A DNA stretch of 64,000 nucleotides from positions 310,001 to 374,000 of the forward strand of contig CALJGI010000004.1 of assembly GCA_938074045.1 (NCBI GenBank), in the 5' to 3' direction. The stretch comes from an uncultured Halieaceae bacterium. GTDB lineage: Bacteria; Pseudomonadota; Gammaproteobacteria; Pseudomonadales; Halieaceae. The notes beneath the pieces are model-generated. The model saw only the letters and a program-made list of their open reading frames with translations. It was not told the origin of the DNA and did no database searches. The translations under genes were made by a program, and so were the position numbers. Below, piece by piece: positions 42,775 through 53,106 of this stretch (positions are counted from its first letter, which is position 1; every line of letters starts with the position of its first letter).

Positions 42775-43020
42775 TCAGGATGCCAGCAACCATCCCGTGA
42801 TACTGAGCCTCTCGCATGGCCAAAACCCGCTAATCTTCGATACCAGGTGTCGGTGCGGAACGGAGAACAGATTGAGGGTATTGAATTGCGGGATCAGAGT
42901 CTTGTCTATTTCTCCATGATCATCAAGCAGATGGAGAAGACCACGCCAATTGGGGTTCCAGCCTGTCGTTGGGCCGAGCACGCAGGCTGCCCGACGGTGG
43001 CCCATCCCCTTATTCCGATA
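42775..43020 (-). pseudogene. Remnant of a 2OG-Fe(II) oxygenase, C-terminal third only
   Basis: Reverse-strand reading, about 80 residues, begins in frame right after the rsmE stop: AACVLG...NPNWRGLLHL, FNTLNLFSVPHRHLV and RLSITGWL. It matches the C-terminal third of the intact oxygenase at 60955-61680 (residues about 159-234), including its last iron His and the 2OG-binding Arg. The first His-x-Asp of the site and the whole N-terminal two-thirds are gone. A short protein from ATG 43005 could still be made, but the lost metal site argues against function. Confidence 0.75.
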
Positions 43021-43758
43021 TCATGGGTGCAGGCTCATGTCTCCCCACATATGTTGCAGTATCGCAATGACCGCGCTGGGTGCAGTTTCCGTGCGCAGGA
43101 CCCGCGGTCCAAGGGACACAGTCTCGAAACCGCCATAGCCAGCTATCGCAATCTCCGCGTCGGCCAGGCCCCCTTCCGGGCCGATCAGTACGGCGACCGA
43201 GCGAGGTGGTGGGTTATCCGTCAACGTGCTTGTGGCACGGTGATTTAAGACGAGTTTAAGGTCGTCTGGTCGCTCATTTACCCAGGCAGCAAGCGTGAGT
43301 ATGGGAAACACATCCGGGACTCTGCAACGACCGCTTTGTTCGGATGCTGATCTTGCGATCCCGGACCAGTGCTTACACTTGTTCAGCTGGCGTTCCCTGC
43401 TCAATGGCTTACCGGTCCGTTCACTGTACAAAGGGGTGATGCGAGCCACGCCAAGCTCTGTTGACTTCTGTATCACCTGGTCCATGCGATCTCCGCGGGA
43501 TACGCAGATGCCCAGATGAATCGAAAGCGGCGGTTCAGGCTCTTCACGAATCAGGGAGTCTATAAGCACCTCTGCCTGTTTGCTATTCGCAGTGATGATG
43601 GTGCCACTGTATTCCCGGCCATCGCCCGGGAACAGAAGAACTGGGTCCGTGGCACGATGGCGTAGAACCTTGATCAGGTGATGGCTGGCCTGGGCATCGA
43701 GGGTAATGCTCGCGCCGGGTGTCAGAGCTTGTGGCGTAAACAGCCGGGTAATGCGCAC
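43021..43758 (-). CDS. rsmE: 16S rRNA (uracil-1498-N3)-methyltransferase RsmE
   Basis: 245 residues from GTG 43758 (start VRITRLFTPQ); a longer frame runs back into the metF remnant. PUA-like N-terminus and SPOUT knot: LGICVSRGDRMDQVIQKSTELGV, VLIGPEGGLADAEI and LGPRVLRTETAPSAV. Methylates U1498 of 16S rRNA. It begins about 40 bases after the end of the metF remnant and stays in the ahcY-to-rsmE order seen in Pseudomonas. Confidence 0.93.
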   Translation of the reverse strand: MRITRLFTPQALTPGASITLDAQASHHLIKVLRHRATDPVLLFPGDGREYSGTIITANSKQAEVLIDSLIREEPEPPLSIHLGICVSRGDRMDQVIQKSTELGVARITPLYSERTGKPLSRERQLNKCKHWSGIARSASEQSGRCRVPDVFPILTLAAWVNERPDDLKLVLNHRATSTLTDNPPPRSVAVLIGPEGGLADAEIAIAGYGGFETVSLGPRVLRTETAPSAVIAILQHMWGDMSLHP

Positions 43759-43800
43759 TTTGCAGGCCGCCTCTAGCCAGACTGCGCTTGAGCAGGGATG

Positions 43801-44373
43801 GGAAATCCCAGCGTCCAGGCAGCGGTGCAAAAAGTAGAATTAGGCGACGACATTGTAAAAATACTGGGTAATGGCGCCGTCAGCGCCAGCGTCGAATTTC
43901 CCTGTGAGAAAGCCGATGTCGGCATCATGTTAAGGCGCTTCCGGGTGGGTTTCGGGATAGGCTGCCACGTCGATGTGAAAGTGATCTCCACGATACTCGC
44001 GCTCAAAGCTTACCAGTTCGTCTGCATGATTGAGTTGCGAGGTGCGCCCCATTCCCGACCGCAGGTCGCCGCGCAATGCTACCAACTGCTTCATGATCGC
44101 TCTTTTGTCGAGGTCGACGAGCAGGCCCAACTCGGACTCCGCTTGACCACCAAAACCAAGATGCGGTGCTACATTCTCCCCCGCCTCCTGAATATCGGTG
44201 GCTACACCGGTGATGGTTTCCCGGTTACCAACCGCGCCGTATATCACTGAGTAGACATCAGGGACCAGCGTCGACAGGTCAGCCTGTACTGAGAGCAGTC
44301 TGTCGCGGCCCGCAGCCGTCTTCGGCGGCAAAAACTCGAAGCATGGGCGGCGACAAAGGGTACCCACGGACAT
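43801..44373 (-). pseudogene. metF: metF (methylenetetrahydrofolate reductase) remnant with two stop codons
   Basis: ATG 44373, six bases after the ahcY stop, opens a MetF-like reading of 147 codons: FEFLPPKTAAGRDRL, VALRGDLRSGMG and HIDVAAYPETHPEAP. TAA at 43930-43932 then interrupts it; the same frame continues DADIGFLTGKFDAGADG and AITQYFYNV, stops again (TAA 43840-43842) and ends at LDAGIS near 43801. The C-terminal half, about 120 residues, is missing, and earlier parts show small deletions (the usual GAGGSTRDRT region is shortened). Such a protein cannot bind folate and FAD normally. ahcY-metF-rsmE is a Pseudomonas-like order, so this is decay in place. Confidence 0.85.
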
Positions 44374-44379
44374 CGCGAC

Positions 44380-45768
44380 TCAGTACTTGTAGCTGTCGGT
44401 TTTGTAAGGGCCGTCCACCGATACATTGATGTAGCTGGCTTGTTCCGGGGTAAGCCGGGTCACTACGCCACCAAATCCCGCCACCATGTGCGCCGCAACC
44501 TCTTCATCCAGTCGCTTGGGCAGAACCTCCAGCGTGATCCGGTCTTTTTTGAAGTTTTCTTCCAGATCGGCAAATCGTCGTTCGAACAAGTACATTTGTG
44601 CCAGTACCTGATTGGCGAAGGAGCCGTCCATGATGCGAGACGGGTGACCGGTGGCGTTGCCCAGATTTACCAGCCTACCCTCCGACAAAAGGATCAGATG
44701 ATCCCCAGCGTCCCGACTGCGATAAACCTTGTGGACTTGGGGTTTAACCTCTTCCCACTCCCAGCTTTCTCGCATATAGGCCGTGTCGATTTCGTTGTCA
44801 AAATGACCGATGTTACACACCACACAGCCAGGTTTCAGGGCGGCGAGCATGTGCTGGTCGCAGACATTGTAGTTACCGGTGGTCGTGACCAACAGATCCG
44901 TGTTACCCAGCAAGTCCTGATCTACGCTGCCCGCCCCGGTATTCTCTCCATTGATGTAAGGTGAAACCACCTCAAAGCCATCCATGCAGGCCTGCATGGC
45001 GCAAATCGGATCAATTTCGCTGATGCGCACAATCATGCCTTCCTGTCGCAATGACTGTGCAGACCCCTTGCCAACATCGCCGTAGCCGATAACCAGCGCT
45101 TTCTTGCCGGCCAGAAGGTGATCTGTACCGCGCTTGATGGCATCGTTGAGGCTGTGTCGGCAGCCGTACTTGTTGTCATTTTTCGACTTGGTGACTGAAT
45201 CGTTTACATTGACGGCCGGGACTTTCAGGGTGCCCTTGTCTAGCATCTCCTGGAGCCGGTGAACGCCTGTGGTAGTTTCCTCGGTGATCCCGTGAACCGC
45301 GTCGAGCACAGTGGAATAGCGCTCGTGCAGCATAAGGGTCAAATCGCCACCGTCGTCCAGCACCATGTTTGCTTTCCAGGGCTGACCATCTTTGAGAATA
45401 GTCTGTTCCAGACACCACTCGTATTCTTCCTCGGTTTCACCTTTCCAGGCAAACACAGGCACACCAGCCGCTGCGATCGCCGCTGCCGCATGGTCCTGGG
45501 TAGAGAAAATATTGCATGAGGACCAGCGAACTTCCGCGCCGAGTTCGCACAGGGTTTCAATTAGTACTGCTGTCTGTATCGTCATATGGATACAACCCAG
45601 AATTTTTGCGCCAGCCAGCGGTTGCTGTGCGCGGTACTGCGTGCGCAGCGCCATAAGGGCAGGCATTTCCGTTTCCGCGATCTGTATTTCCCGGCGGCCA
45701 TAGTCAGCCAGGCTGATATCGGCGACTTTATAGTCAGGGTGTTGGTTTAGTTGTTCTGCTGTGCTCAT
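44380..45768 (-). CDS. ahcY: Adenosylhomocysteinase
   Basis: 462 residues; hydrolyses S-adenosylhomocysteine to adenosine and homocysteine, completing the SAM cycle. NAD site [16 protein letters not shown], the catalytic [18 protein letters not shown] stretch and the C-terminal [11 protein letters not shown] are conserved. Only 24 bases separate it from metK upstream, leaving no room for an SAH riboswitch, which precedes ahcY in many Pseudomonas-type genomes. Confidence 0.97.
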   Translation of the reverse strand: MSTAEQLNQHPDYKVADISLADYGRREIQIAETEMPALMALRTQYRAQQPLAGAKILGCIHMTIQTAVLIETLCELGAEVRWSSCNIFSTQDHAAAAIAAAGVPVFAWKGETEEEYEWCLEQTILKDGQPWKANMVLDDGGDLTLMLHERYSTVLDAVHGITEETTTGVHRLQEMLDKGTLKVPAVNVNDSVTKSKNDNKYGCRHSLNDAIKRGTDHLLAGKKALVIGYGDVGKGSAQSLRQEGMIVRISEIDPICAMQACMDGFEVVSPYINGENTGAGSVDQDLLGNTDLLVTTTGNYNVCDQHMLAALKPGCVVCNIGHFDNEIDTAYMRESWEWEEVKPQVHKVYRSRDAGDHLILLSEGRLVNLGNATGHPSRIMDGSFANQVLAQMYLFERRFADLEENFKKDRITLEVLPKRLDEEVAAHMVAGFGGVVTRLTPEQASYINVSVDGPYKTDSYKY

Positions 45769-45792
45769 GTCTATTTCCTTTAATGAATCAGT

Positions 45793-46947
45793 TTATAGGG
45801 CTGCGCGCAGGGCGTCGGCTTTGTCGGTAGCCTCCCAGGTGAAATCGGCGTCCTCGCGACCAAAATGCCCGTAGGCAGCCGTTTTTTGGTAGATCGGGCG
45901 CTTAAGGTCCAGCATGTCAACCAGGCCTTTGGCGCGCAGATCAAAGTGCTCGCTGATCAATGCCTCTATGCGCTCATCAGGCAGCGCGCCGGTGCCGAAG
46001 GTATTGATTGAAATGGAAGTAGGTGCCGCCACCCCGATGGCGTAGGAAACCTGAATTTCACAGCGTTCAGCCAAGCCCGCTGCAACGATATTCTTTGCCA
46101 CATAGCGTCCCGCGTAGGCCGCGGACCGGTCCACTTTCGATGGATCTTTGCCGGAAAATGCACCGCCGCCGTGGCGTGCCATGCCGCCGTAGGTGTCAAC
46201 GATAATTTTGCGGCCAGTTAAGCCACAGTCGCCTACAGGCCCGCCAATGATGAACTGACCGGTGGGGTTTACGTGGTATTGGGTTCCGGCGTGTAGCCAT
46301 TGCGCGGGTAATATCGGCTTTATAATTTCCTCCATCACTGCCTCCCGGATGTCCGCCTGGCTGATATCCGGGTCATGTTGAGTGGACAATACAACAGCAT
46401 CCACGGCGACGGGTTTACCGTTTTCGTAGCGCAAGGTCACCTGGCTTTTAGCATCAGGTCGCAACCAGGTCAGCACTTTTTGTTTACGCAGCTGCGCCTG
46501 CCGTTCGACCAGCCGGTGTGAATAGGTAATAGGTGCGGGCATCAGTACTTCGGTTTCGTTGGTGGCATAGCCAAACATCAGGCCCTGATCACCCGCGCCC
46601 TGTTCCTTGTTGGCGCCTTCGTCCACGCCCATTGAAATATCCCGCGATTGTTTGCCAATGGCGTTGATCACAGCGCAGGTAGAACCGTCAAAACCGACAT
46701 CGGAGCTGTCGTAACCAATATCTAGAATAACCTCACGAATTAAATCTTCCAGATCGACGTATGTACTGGTCGTAACCTCGCCGGCGACAATGGCCATGCC
46801 GGTTTTAACCATGGTCTCAACGGCGACACGACCATCTGGGTCGTCGCGGATGATGGCATCCAGCACCGCGTCGGATATCTGGTCAGCCATTTTGTCCGGG
46901 TGACCCTCGGAAACAGATTCAGAGGTAAAAATGGAATATTCGCTCAT
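45793..46947 (-). CDS. metK: S-adenosylmethionine synthetase
   Basis: 384 residues; makes SAM from methionine and [25 protein letters not shown] at the N-terminus, [15 protein letters not shown], and [20 protein letters not shown] are the three conserved motifs. Lies between ahcY and the ArsR-methyltransferase gene in one reverse-strand run; the regulator's stop is about 30 bases before it. Confidence 0.97.
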   Translation of the reverse strand: MSEYSIFTSESVSEGHPDKMADQISDAVLDAIIRDDPDGRVAVETMVKTGMAIVAGEVTTSTYVDLEDLIREVILDIGYDSSDVGFDGSTCAVINAIGKQSRDISMGVDEGANKEQGAGDQGLMFGYATNETEVLMPAPITYSHRLVERQAQLRKQKVLTWLRPDAKSQVTLRYENGKPVAVDAVVLSTQHDPDISQADIREAVMEEIIKPILPAQWLHAGTQYHVNPTGQFIIGGPVGDCGLTGRKIIVDTYGGMARHGGGAFSGKDPSKVDRSAAYAGRYVAKNIVAAGLAERCEIQVSYAIGVAAPTSISINTFGTGALPDERIEALISEHFDLRAKGLVDMLDLKRPIYQKTAAYGHFGREDADFTWEATDKADALRAAL

Positions 46948-46975
46948 CGGTTTGTCCTGTTATAAATCAAAATTG

Positions 46976-47974
46976 TCATGCGGCGCGTGTAAACACCAGA
47001 ATCTGCACACGAAAACCGTTTCTCTGTGTCAGGTAGGTGGTGTTGTTAATGACGAGTCCCGCCACTGCTGCCCAGTCGGTAAGATCGGACTCGTCGAAGC
47101 CCAGCCAGAGATCGCCGCAGCTTTCCCGAGTCCAAACCTGGTCGTGGCGGCAGAGGTCAGTCAGAATAAAGATACCACCAGGGTGTAATGCGCGGGCCAG
47201 GTCACGGAAAATATCAGCTGGAGACGGTGTGTGATGAAGCACCATGTTGGCAATGACGCAGTCTGCGTTGGCGCCATATAGTGCGGCATGGCTGGTGTCA
47301 CCGAGAATGAACTCTACATTCTCCAGACGGGATTCCTGTGCGCGCCGGCGGGACGTGTCCAGCATCTCACTGGCGTTATCCACCGCGACTACCCTTGCAA
47401 ACCGCGGCGATAGTGTCGCCAGAAACCGCCCATCCCCAGGGCCTATCTCGATGGCACAATCTTTCCCTGACTGATGTTCAGCCAGGGTTTGTGCTACCGT
47501 GTCTGCGTATTGTTCATAGTTGGCGATGAGGTCCTGTTGCGCTTTGAACTTGTCGGCGTTGTCCTGGAAAAATTGTTGGGAGAGAGCCGCTCTCGAGTGG
47601 TAAATATTGCGCAATCTTTCTTTCTCATCCGGAGTCAGATCCAGTGTGTCGACGGTATCAAGAAGGCCGCGGTGTAGCGGTTCCAATCCGGCTTCTGGTG
47701 GTTGGCTGCGACGTCGGTAAAAAATAGTGTTGCCCTCCCGCCTAGTCGCTACCAGACCTGCGTCGGACAGAGTCTTTAGATGGTGGCTCATGGCAGGCTG
47801 CCTGATCTCGAATAAGTGACATAGCTCTGACACTGCCATGGAGTCATGGCGAAGCGCTCTCAGGACGAGCAGGCGCAGCCGGTCTGCACTGGCTTTGCAG
47901 TACGCGGTGGCAGCGGCCAGGCTGCATGAACTGAGTGCACCCGTGGGCGGGTGGTCTGTTTGAGCCGTCAACAT
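46976..47974 (-). CDS. ArsR-family regulator fused to a SAM-dependent methyltransferase domain
   Basis: 332 residues. Residues about 20-95 form an ArsR winged helix (SELCHLFEIRQPAMSHHLKTLSDAGLV); a linker follows, and the C-terminal half is a class I methyltransferase with AIEIGPGDGRFLATL near 195 and LGDTSHAALY. It is the first gene of a run with metK and ahcY, as in Pseudomonas. ArsR regulators of this group (SahR in other proteobacteria) control SAM-cycle genes and respond to S-adenosylhomocysteine; assigning that role here is an inference. A 22-base palindrome lies 30 bases upstream. Confidence 0.85.
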   Translation of the reverse strand: MLTAQTDHPPTGALSSCSLAAATAYCKASADRLRLLVLRALRHDSMAVSELCHLFEIRQPAMSHHLKTLSDAGLVATRREGNTIFYRRRSQPPEAGLEPLHRGLLDTVDTLDLTPDEKERLRNIYHSRAALSQQFFQDNADKFKAQQDLIANYEQYADTVAQTLAEHQSGKDCAIEIGPGDGRFLATLSPRFARVVAVDNASEMLDTSRRRAQESRLENVEFILGDTSHAALYGANADCVIANMVLHHTPSPADIFRDLARALHPGGIFILTDLCRHDQVWTRESCGDLWLGFDESDLTDWAAVAGLVINNTTYLTQRNGFRVQILVFTRAA

Positions 47975-48003
47975 GGGGGCGGAGTCTAGCAGCAGTTGGC
48001 CCC

Positions 48004-48025
48004 TATATCAAAATATATTGATATA
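48004..48025. promoter_or_regulatory. AT-rich palindrome upstream of the ArsR-methyltransferase gene
   Basis: TATATCAA (48004-48011) and TTGATATA (48018-48025) are perfect 8-base arms with a six-base AATATA centre. It ends 30 bases before the regulator's ATG 47974 and is the only strong palindrome in the gap, so autoregulation of the regulator-metK-ahcY run is likely. Confidence 0.6.
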
Positions 48026-48062
48026 GAAATATTCGCCCCAGCGTACGGAAATTTGACGTGAT

Positions 48063-48646
48063 TCAGTAGGGAAGGTTTTGCCGCGCACCGGTGAAGGTCA
48101 GTACGCAGCGGCGCATAAACTCGGTCACTTTTGCCATATTTACCCCTTGGACATTGCCGATAAGCACCTGGGCAAAGCTGAACAATCAAGAAACATATCA
48201 GCGCTCAGGCTGTAGCCGTCCGATGCACCTTGGCTATAATGCGCTGCTCATCCAGGCTCATCTGATCCACGCGGCCCTCCGGTGTATGACGCATCGGGAT
48301 GTCGCCACTCCACGCAGAAATTCACCGACCAGAGCAGCATCGAAGTGATAGCCATAGATTAGTTCAATCGGGAAATTCTCATTGGGCATGGGTCCCGGCT
48401 GTTGTCGCAAAAGCTGACCGGACACAAAAAACTGATCGGGATGCGCTTCGACATCAACCCCGTTGCGGCGCGCTCGGATGTAAACTCCCCGCCAACGCCG
48501 ATGATGCCGATTTCCGGAGCTTCCTGCAGTGTTATGTAAACATTTCTATAGCCCCACTCACGAGCCAACAGATTGGCAGCCATCCATCCCGCGGTGCCGC
48601 CGCCGAGAATGATAATTGAATGGCTATGTTCGAAGTTGTTCGACAT
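48063..48646 (-). pseudogene. Tryptophan halogenase remnant
   Basis: Reverse strand from ATG 48646: IIILGGGTAGWMAANLLA, the flavin site of tryptophan halogenases, followed by EIGIIGVGG; the frame then shifts, and a second block, YGYHFDAALVGEFLRGVATSR (split over 48240-48392), and a third, SFAQVLIGNVQG ending at the TGA at 48063-48065, appear in other frames. Intact enzymes of this family have about 500 residues; under 200 remain, in pieces. It sits between the regulator gene and tkt. Confidence 0.8.
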
Positions 48647-48795
48647 GTGTGTTCCTGGTGTCATTTGCTCAGCCGCGCAGGAAATTACGACCGGCCGTGT
48701 AGCATAAACATATCATTTTCCTGCTAATAGATTGCTGTATGCGCCGACTTCAGGGAAAATGTTTGCGCTCATCTTACCCTATCCGGAGTGATTAC

Positions 48796-50793
48796 ATGCC
48801 GTCTCGAACAGAACTGGCCAATGCAGTCAGGGCGCTCAGTATGGATGCTGTTCAACAAGCCAATAGCGGCCACCCAGGAGCCCCCATGGGAATGGCGGAT
48901 ATAGCCGAGGTTTTGTGGAACGACCATCTCAGACACAACCCTGCCAACCCACATTGGCCCAATCGGGATCGATTCGTGATGTCCAACGGACATGGTTCGA
49001 TGTTGGTATATTCGCTGCTGCATTTGACGGGCTATGACCTGCCCATCGAAGAGTTGCGCAATTTTCGCCAGCTTCACAGTAAGACGCCGGGTCATCCGGA
49101 ATACGGCTATGCGCCTGGAGTAGAAACAACAACTGGCCCCCTGGGGCAGGGAATCAGCAATGCAGTCGGCATGGCGATAGCGGAAAAAGTACTGGCTGCC
49201 CAATTCAATCGCCCCGGGCACGAAATTGTCGCTCACAACACTTATATGTTCCTCGGAGATGGCTGTCTTATGGAGGGCATCTCCCACGAGGCCTGTTCCC
49301 TGGCCGGCACACTGGGTCTGGGCAAGTTGATAGCATTTTATGATGACAACGGCATTTCCATCGACGGCGAGGTGGAAGGCTGGTTTACAGATGACACACC
49401 CGCCCGATTTCGTGCCTACGGCTGGCATGTGATAGACCGGGTCGATGGTCATGACCCGGCGGCGGTCAATGCGGCCATTGAGGAAGCGCGGAGTGTGGTT
49501 GATCGCCCCAGCATGCTTTGCTGTCAGACAGTTATAGGCAAGGGCTCCCCGGCCAAACAGGGCAAGGAGTCCTCCCATGGCGCACCGCTGGGTGTCGACG
49601 AGGTGGCGGCCACCAGAGAGGCCCTCGGGTGGGAGCATGGCCCATTTGAAATTCCAGACGACATTTATTCTGTTTGGTGCGCTTTGGAGCGTGGGGCCGC
49701 CGCCGAAGCAGATTGGGATGCGGCGATGGAAGCCTATGCGGCTGATCATGCGGAAAGTGCGGCTGAGCTTCTGCGTCGCCTGGCCGGGGATCTGCCGGAA
49801 CATTTCACGCAGCTTGCCGATGACTATATCCGCGAGTGTCAGGAGGCCGCGCAAAGCATTGCCAGTCGCAAGGCCTCGCAGAATTGCCTTGATGCCTTTG
49901 GTCCGGCCTTACCGGAGTTTCTTGGCGGTTCTGCCGATCTTGCCGGTTCAAACCTCACCGTCTGGAGCGGTTCCCGGGCGATGGATCGGAATAACGCCGA
50001 CGCCAACTACATTTACTACGGCGTGCGCGAATTCGCCATGTCCGCCATCATGAACGGTGTGGCGCTACACGGTGGGTTTATACCCTATGGCGCGACCTTT
50101 CTGATCTTTATGGAGTACGCACGCAATGCAGTTCGAATGGCGGCGATCATGCAGCAACCATCGATATTTGTGTACACGCACGACTCCATAGGATTGGGCG
50201 AGGACGGACCGACCCACCAGCCGGTAGAACAATTGACCAGTTTGCGCACTACACCTGGTCTGCACACCTGGCGGCCCTGTGACGCCGTGGAATCTGCAGT
50301 CGGCTGGAAGGCGGCTATCACCCGCCGAACTGGCCCCAGTGCGCTGATTTTCAGTCGTCAGTCACTGCCTCATCAGGAGCGGTCTGAGCAGCAACTGCAA
50401 GACATCGCCCGGGGCGCCTACATTCTCAGCGACAGCCCTTCTGCGCCGGATGTCATACTGATAGCCACGGGGTCCGAGGTGGCATTGGCCCAAGAGGCGG
50501 CGCAGATTCTGCGTGAGCGGGGTAAAAGTGCGCGCGTGGTGTCCATGCCCTGTGTCGAATCTTTCCTGGCGCAGGATGCCAGTTATCGGGAATCGGTGTT
50601 GCCATCAAACGTACTGGCCCGGGTTGCCGTGGAGGCTGGTCATGTGGATTACTGGTACAAATTTGTCGGCCTGGATGGTCGCGTTGTGGGCATGACTACA
50701 TTTGGTGAATCCGCGCCGGCGGGCGAACTGTTTGAACATTTTGGCATCACGACAGCCGCCGTGGTAGAAGCCGCAGAAGACGTTATTCTGTAA
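48796..50793 (+). CDS. tkt: Transketolase
   Basis: 665 residues from ATG 48796, eight bases after GGAG. Thiamine-diphosphate enzyme of the pentose phosphate pathway: [44 protein letters not shown] (TPP site), and [32 protein letters not shown] segments of the C-terminal domains. Follows the halogenase remnant and precedes epd, as in Pseudomonas. Confidence 0.96.
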   Translation: MPSRTELANAVRALSMDAVQQANSGHPGAPMGMADIAEVLWNDHLRHNPANPHWPNRDRFVMSNGHGSMLVYSLLHLTGYDLPIEELRNFRQLHSKTPGHPEYGYAPGVETTTGPLGQGISNAVGMAIAEKVLAAQFNRPGHEIVAHNTYMFLGDGCLMEGISHEACSLAGTLGLGKLIAFYDDNGISIDGEVEGWFTDDTPARFRAYGWHVIDRVDGHDPAAVNAAIEEARSVVDRPSMLCCQTVIGKGSPAKQGKESSHGAPLGVDEVAATREALGWEHGPFEIPDDIYSVWCALERGAAAEADWDAAMEAYAADHAESAAELLRRLAGDLPEHFTQLADDYIRECQEAAQSIASRKASQNCLDAFGPALPEFLGGSADLAGSNLTVWSGSRAMDRNNADANYIYYGVREFAMSAIMNGVALHGGFIPYGATFLIFMEYARNAVRMAAIMQQPSIFVYTHDSIGLGEDGPTHQPVEQLTSLRTTPGLHTWRPCDAVESAVGWKAAITRRTGPSALIFSRQSLPHQERSEQQLQDIARGAYILSDSPSAPDVILIATGSEVALAQEAAQILRERGKSARVVSMPCVESFLAQDASYRESVLPSNVLARVAVEAGHVDYWYKFVGLDGRVVGMTTFGESAPAGELFEHFGITTAAVVEAAEDVIL

Positions 50794-50829
50794 TGCCACC
50801 AGACATCTCAGACCGATAGCGGCGAGGAC

Positions 50830-51849
50830 ATGTATCGTCTGGCGATAAATGGCTACGGACGCATCGGGCGATGTGTGTTGCGGGCGCTCTATGAGTCACC
50901 CCACCGGGATGCTTTACGTGTAGTTGCCATCAATGAGCTGGCGGATGCAGAAACGGTAGTGCATCTCACTCGTTATGACAGCACGCACGGGCGCTTTCCG
51001 TGGGAGTTGCTTCATGCGGACACATGTTTGTCCGTTGCGGGCGACGAGATCGAAATTCTGAGAGAGTCAGAGCTGGATGCGCTGCCCTGGGACAGTATGG
51101 ATGTGGATCTGGTGTTGGAGTGTACCGGTTCATTCAGTGATCGGGCTACCGCGGAAAAACATCTGCACGCTGGTGCGAAACGTGTACTTTTTTCGCAGCC
51201 GGCAGAAGCCGATGTCGATGCCACGGTAGTGTGGGGGATAAATCAGGATACCCTGCGGGCAGGGCACACCATTGCCTCCAGCGCCTCTTGCACCACCAAT
51301 GGCATTGTCCCTGTGATCAGAGCGCTGCATGATGCTCTTGAGGTGCAATGCGGCATTGTGACTACAATCCACTCGGCAATGAACGACCAACCCGTGCTCG
51401 ATGCCTATCATCATACAGATCTGCGCAAAACACGGGCGGCCGGGCAATCGATTATCCCTGTGGATACCCGGTTGGCACGCGGTATTGAGCGGATTCTTCC
51501 AGACCTTGCAGGACGTTTTGAGGCGCAAGCATTGCGCGTGCCAACCTTGAATGTATCGGCGATGGACCTGACTGTCAGCGTCGCCCAATCTACTACAGAT
51601 GACCACGTGAACCGCTTACTTGCTGAGGCGGCACACACATGCTTTGATCAAGTGCTCGGATTCACCCGGGAGCCATTGGCTTCATGCGACTTCAACCACG
51701 ACCCGCGGTCCAGCATTATAGATGCGAGTCAAACCAGGGTCAGCGGTGAAACGCTGGTCAAGGTGCTCACTTGGTTCGATAATGAATGGGCTTATGCCAA
51801 CCGCATGCTGGATGTCAGTCGATATTGGTGCGCTCTTGGGCATGAGTGA
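50830..51849 (+). CDS. epd: D-erythrose-4-phosphate dehydrogenase
   Basis: 339 residues of the GAPDH family. NAD site [15 protein letters not shown], catalytic Cys in SSASCTTNG, and [13 protein letters not shown] and NELADAE, which match Epd rather than GapA. It makes erythronate 4-phosphate for pyridoxal phosphate synthesis; a glycolytic role is not excluded, since no other gap gene is in the window. Order epd-pgk-fba is conserved. Confidence 0.85.
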   Translation: MYRLAINGYGRIGRCVLRALYESPHRDALRVVAINELADAETVVHLTRYDSTHGRFPWELLHADTCLSVAGDEIEILRESELDALPWDSMDVDLVLECTGSFSDRATAEKHLHAGAKRVLFSQPAEADVDATVVWGINQDTLRAGHTIASSASCTTNGIVPVIRALHDALEVQCGIVTTIHSAMNDQPVLDAYHHTDLRKTRAAGQSIIPVDTRLARGIERILPDLAGRFEAQALRVPTLNVSAMDLTVSVAQSTTDDHVNRLLAEAAHTCFDQVLGFTREPLASCDFNHDPRSSIIDASQTRVSGETLVKVLTWFDNEWAYANRMLDVSRYWCALGHE

Positions 51850-51919
51850 GCAGAAGAATTGTTTTATCCGGGCGGCGGCATTGCCGCGTAAATGATCAGC
51901 TAGCAGTGAGAGGCCTGTG

Positions 51920-53092
51920 ATGAGTGGCACTGTGTTGAAGATGGAAGACCTGCGGCTTGCTGGCAAGCGTGTACTCATCCGCGAGGACTTAAATGTCCCT
52001 GTTAGTGATGGCAAGGTGACCAGTGACGCCCGGATTCGAGCAGCGCTTCCCACCATAGAACTCGCTCTGGCTCAGGGTGCAGGCGTTCTCATCATGTCGC
52101 ATCTGGGTCGACCGATTGAAGGCACGATGGACAGCCAGTATTCGCTCGCGCCCGTGGCCGACCATCTCGGATCACTGCTGGGTCGCGATGTACCGCTGGT
52201 GTCCAACTGGCGCCAGGCAAACCAGGCACCTGGTGGAGTTTCTCTATTGGAGAATGTACGCTTTAATAGCGGAGAAAAGGCCAACGACCATCAATTGGCC
52301 AAAGACTATGCTTCCTTGTGTGATGTTTTTGTGATGGATGCATTTGGGACAGCACACCGGGCCCAGGCGTCTACCCACGGCGTTGCGGCGCAGGCACCCA
52401 TAGCCTGTGCTGGACTGCTTCTCAGTGCAGAGTTGGACGCGCTGCAGCGGGCGTTAGCATCGCCACAGCGCCCGCTTGTCGCCATTGTAGGTGGCTCGAA
52501 GGTCTCCACCAAACTTGAAGTGCTGGAGTCTCTGGCGGAGCGTGTTGATCAATTGATTGTAGGGGGTGGCATCGCCAATACGGTGCTTGCGGCTGCCGGT
52601 TGTCCCGTAGGCCGATCTCTGTGTGAACATGACCTGATCCCGGCGGCGCAGTCGCTGATGGCAAGTACGTCGATTTCGGTACCGATAGACGTGGTAGTGG
52701 CGAGGGAGATCAGCGAAGATGCCCAGAGTGAAATCAAGCTGGCCAAGGATGTCGCAGAAGATGACCTGATACTCGACCTTGGACCCCAATCGATGACTGC
52801 CATAACCAAGGTTATTGCAGAGGCGGGCACCATACTATGGAACGGTCCGGTCGGCGTTTTTGAAATGACGCCCTTCAGCTCGGGCACGGCCCAACTCAGT
52901 GCCGCAATCGCAGAAAGCGCCGGCTTTTCTGTAGCCGGCGGTGGTGACACACTGGCCGCCATTGACAAATTCGGAGTGGCGGATAGGGTCTCTTATATAT
53001 CAACCGGTGGCGGTGCCTTCCTTGAATACGTGGAAGGCAAAACATTGCCGGCGGTGGCAATACTTCAGCAACGGGCTCAACAGGCCCACTAG
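51920..53092 (+). CDS. pgk: Phosphoglycerate kinase
   Basis: 390 residues from ATG 51920; a GTG three bases before is possible. [36 protein letters not shown] [23 protein letters not shown] and [13 protein letters not shown] are the substrate and nucleotide sites. Converts 1,3-bisphosphoglycerate and ADP to 3-phosphoglycerate and ATP. Fba follows after 14 bases. Confidence 0.97.
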   Translation: MSGTVLKMEDLRLAGKRVLIREDLNVPVSDGKVTSDARIRAALPTIELALAQGAGVLIMSHLGRPIEGTMDSQYSLAPVADHLGSLLGRDVPLVSNWRQANQAPGGVSLLENVRFNSGEKANDHQLAKDYASLCDVFVMDAFGTAHRAQASTHGVAAQAPIACAGLLLSAELDALQRALASPQRPLVAIVGGSKVSTKLEVLESLAERVDQLIVGGGIANTVLAAAGCPVGRSLCEHDLIPAAQSLMASTSISVPIDVVVAREISEDAQSEIKLAKDVAEDDLILDLGPQSMTAITKVIAEAGTILWNGPVGVFEMTPFSSGTAQLSAAIAESAGFSVAGGGDTLAAIDKFGVADRVSYISTGGGAFLEYVEGKTLPAVAILQQRAQQAH

Positions 53093-53106
53093 GAGAGGAC
53101 TTAGCA

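Noticed and set aside
42742..43248. 168-residue forward frame between the zf-TFIIB and rsmE genes
   Set aside because: Overlaps the reverse-strand oxygenase remnant and rsmE, whose reading gives clear homology; the forward reading gives none.
45769..45792. SAH riboswitch before ahcY
   Set aside because: Only 24 bases lie between metK and ahcY, too short for the element, and no pairing pattern is seen.
48769..49854. 361-residue reverse-strand frame over tkt
   Set aside because: Lies wholly antisense to transketolase, has no recognisable motif and follows the codon-phase pattern of a shadow.
50830..51849. GapA glyceraldehyde-3-phosphate dehydrogenase call
   Set aside because: Sequence blocks SAMNDQ and NELADAE follow Epd, and the epd-pgk-fba order supports it, although dual use is possible.
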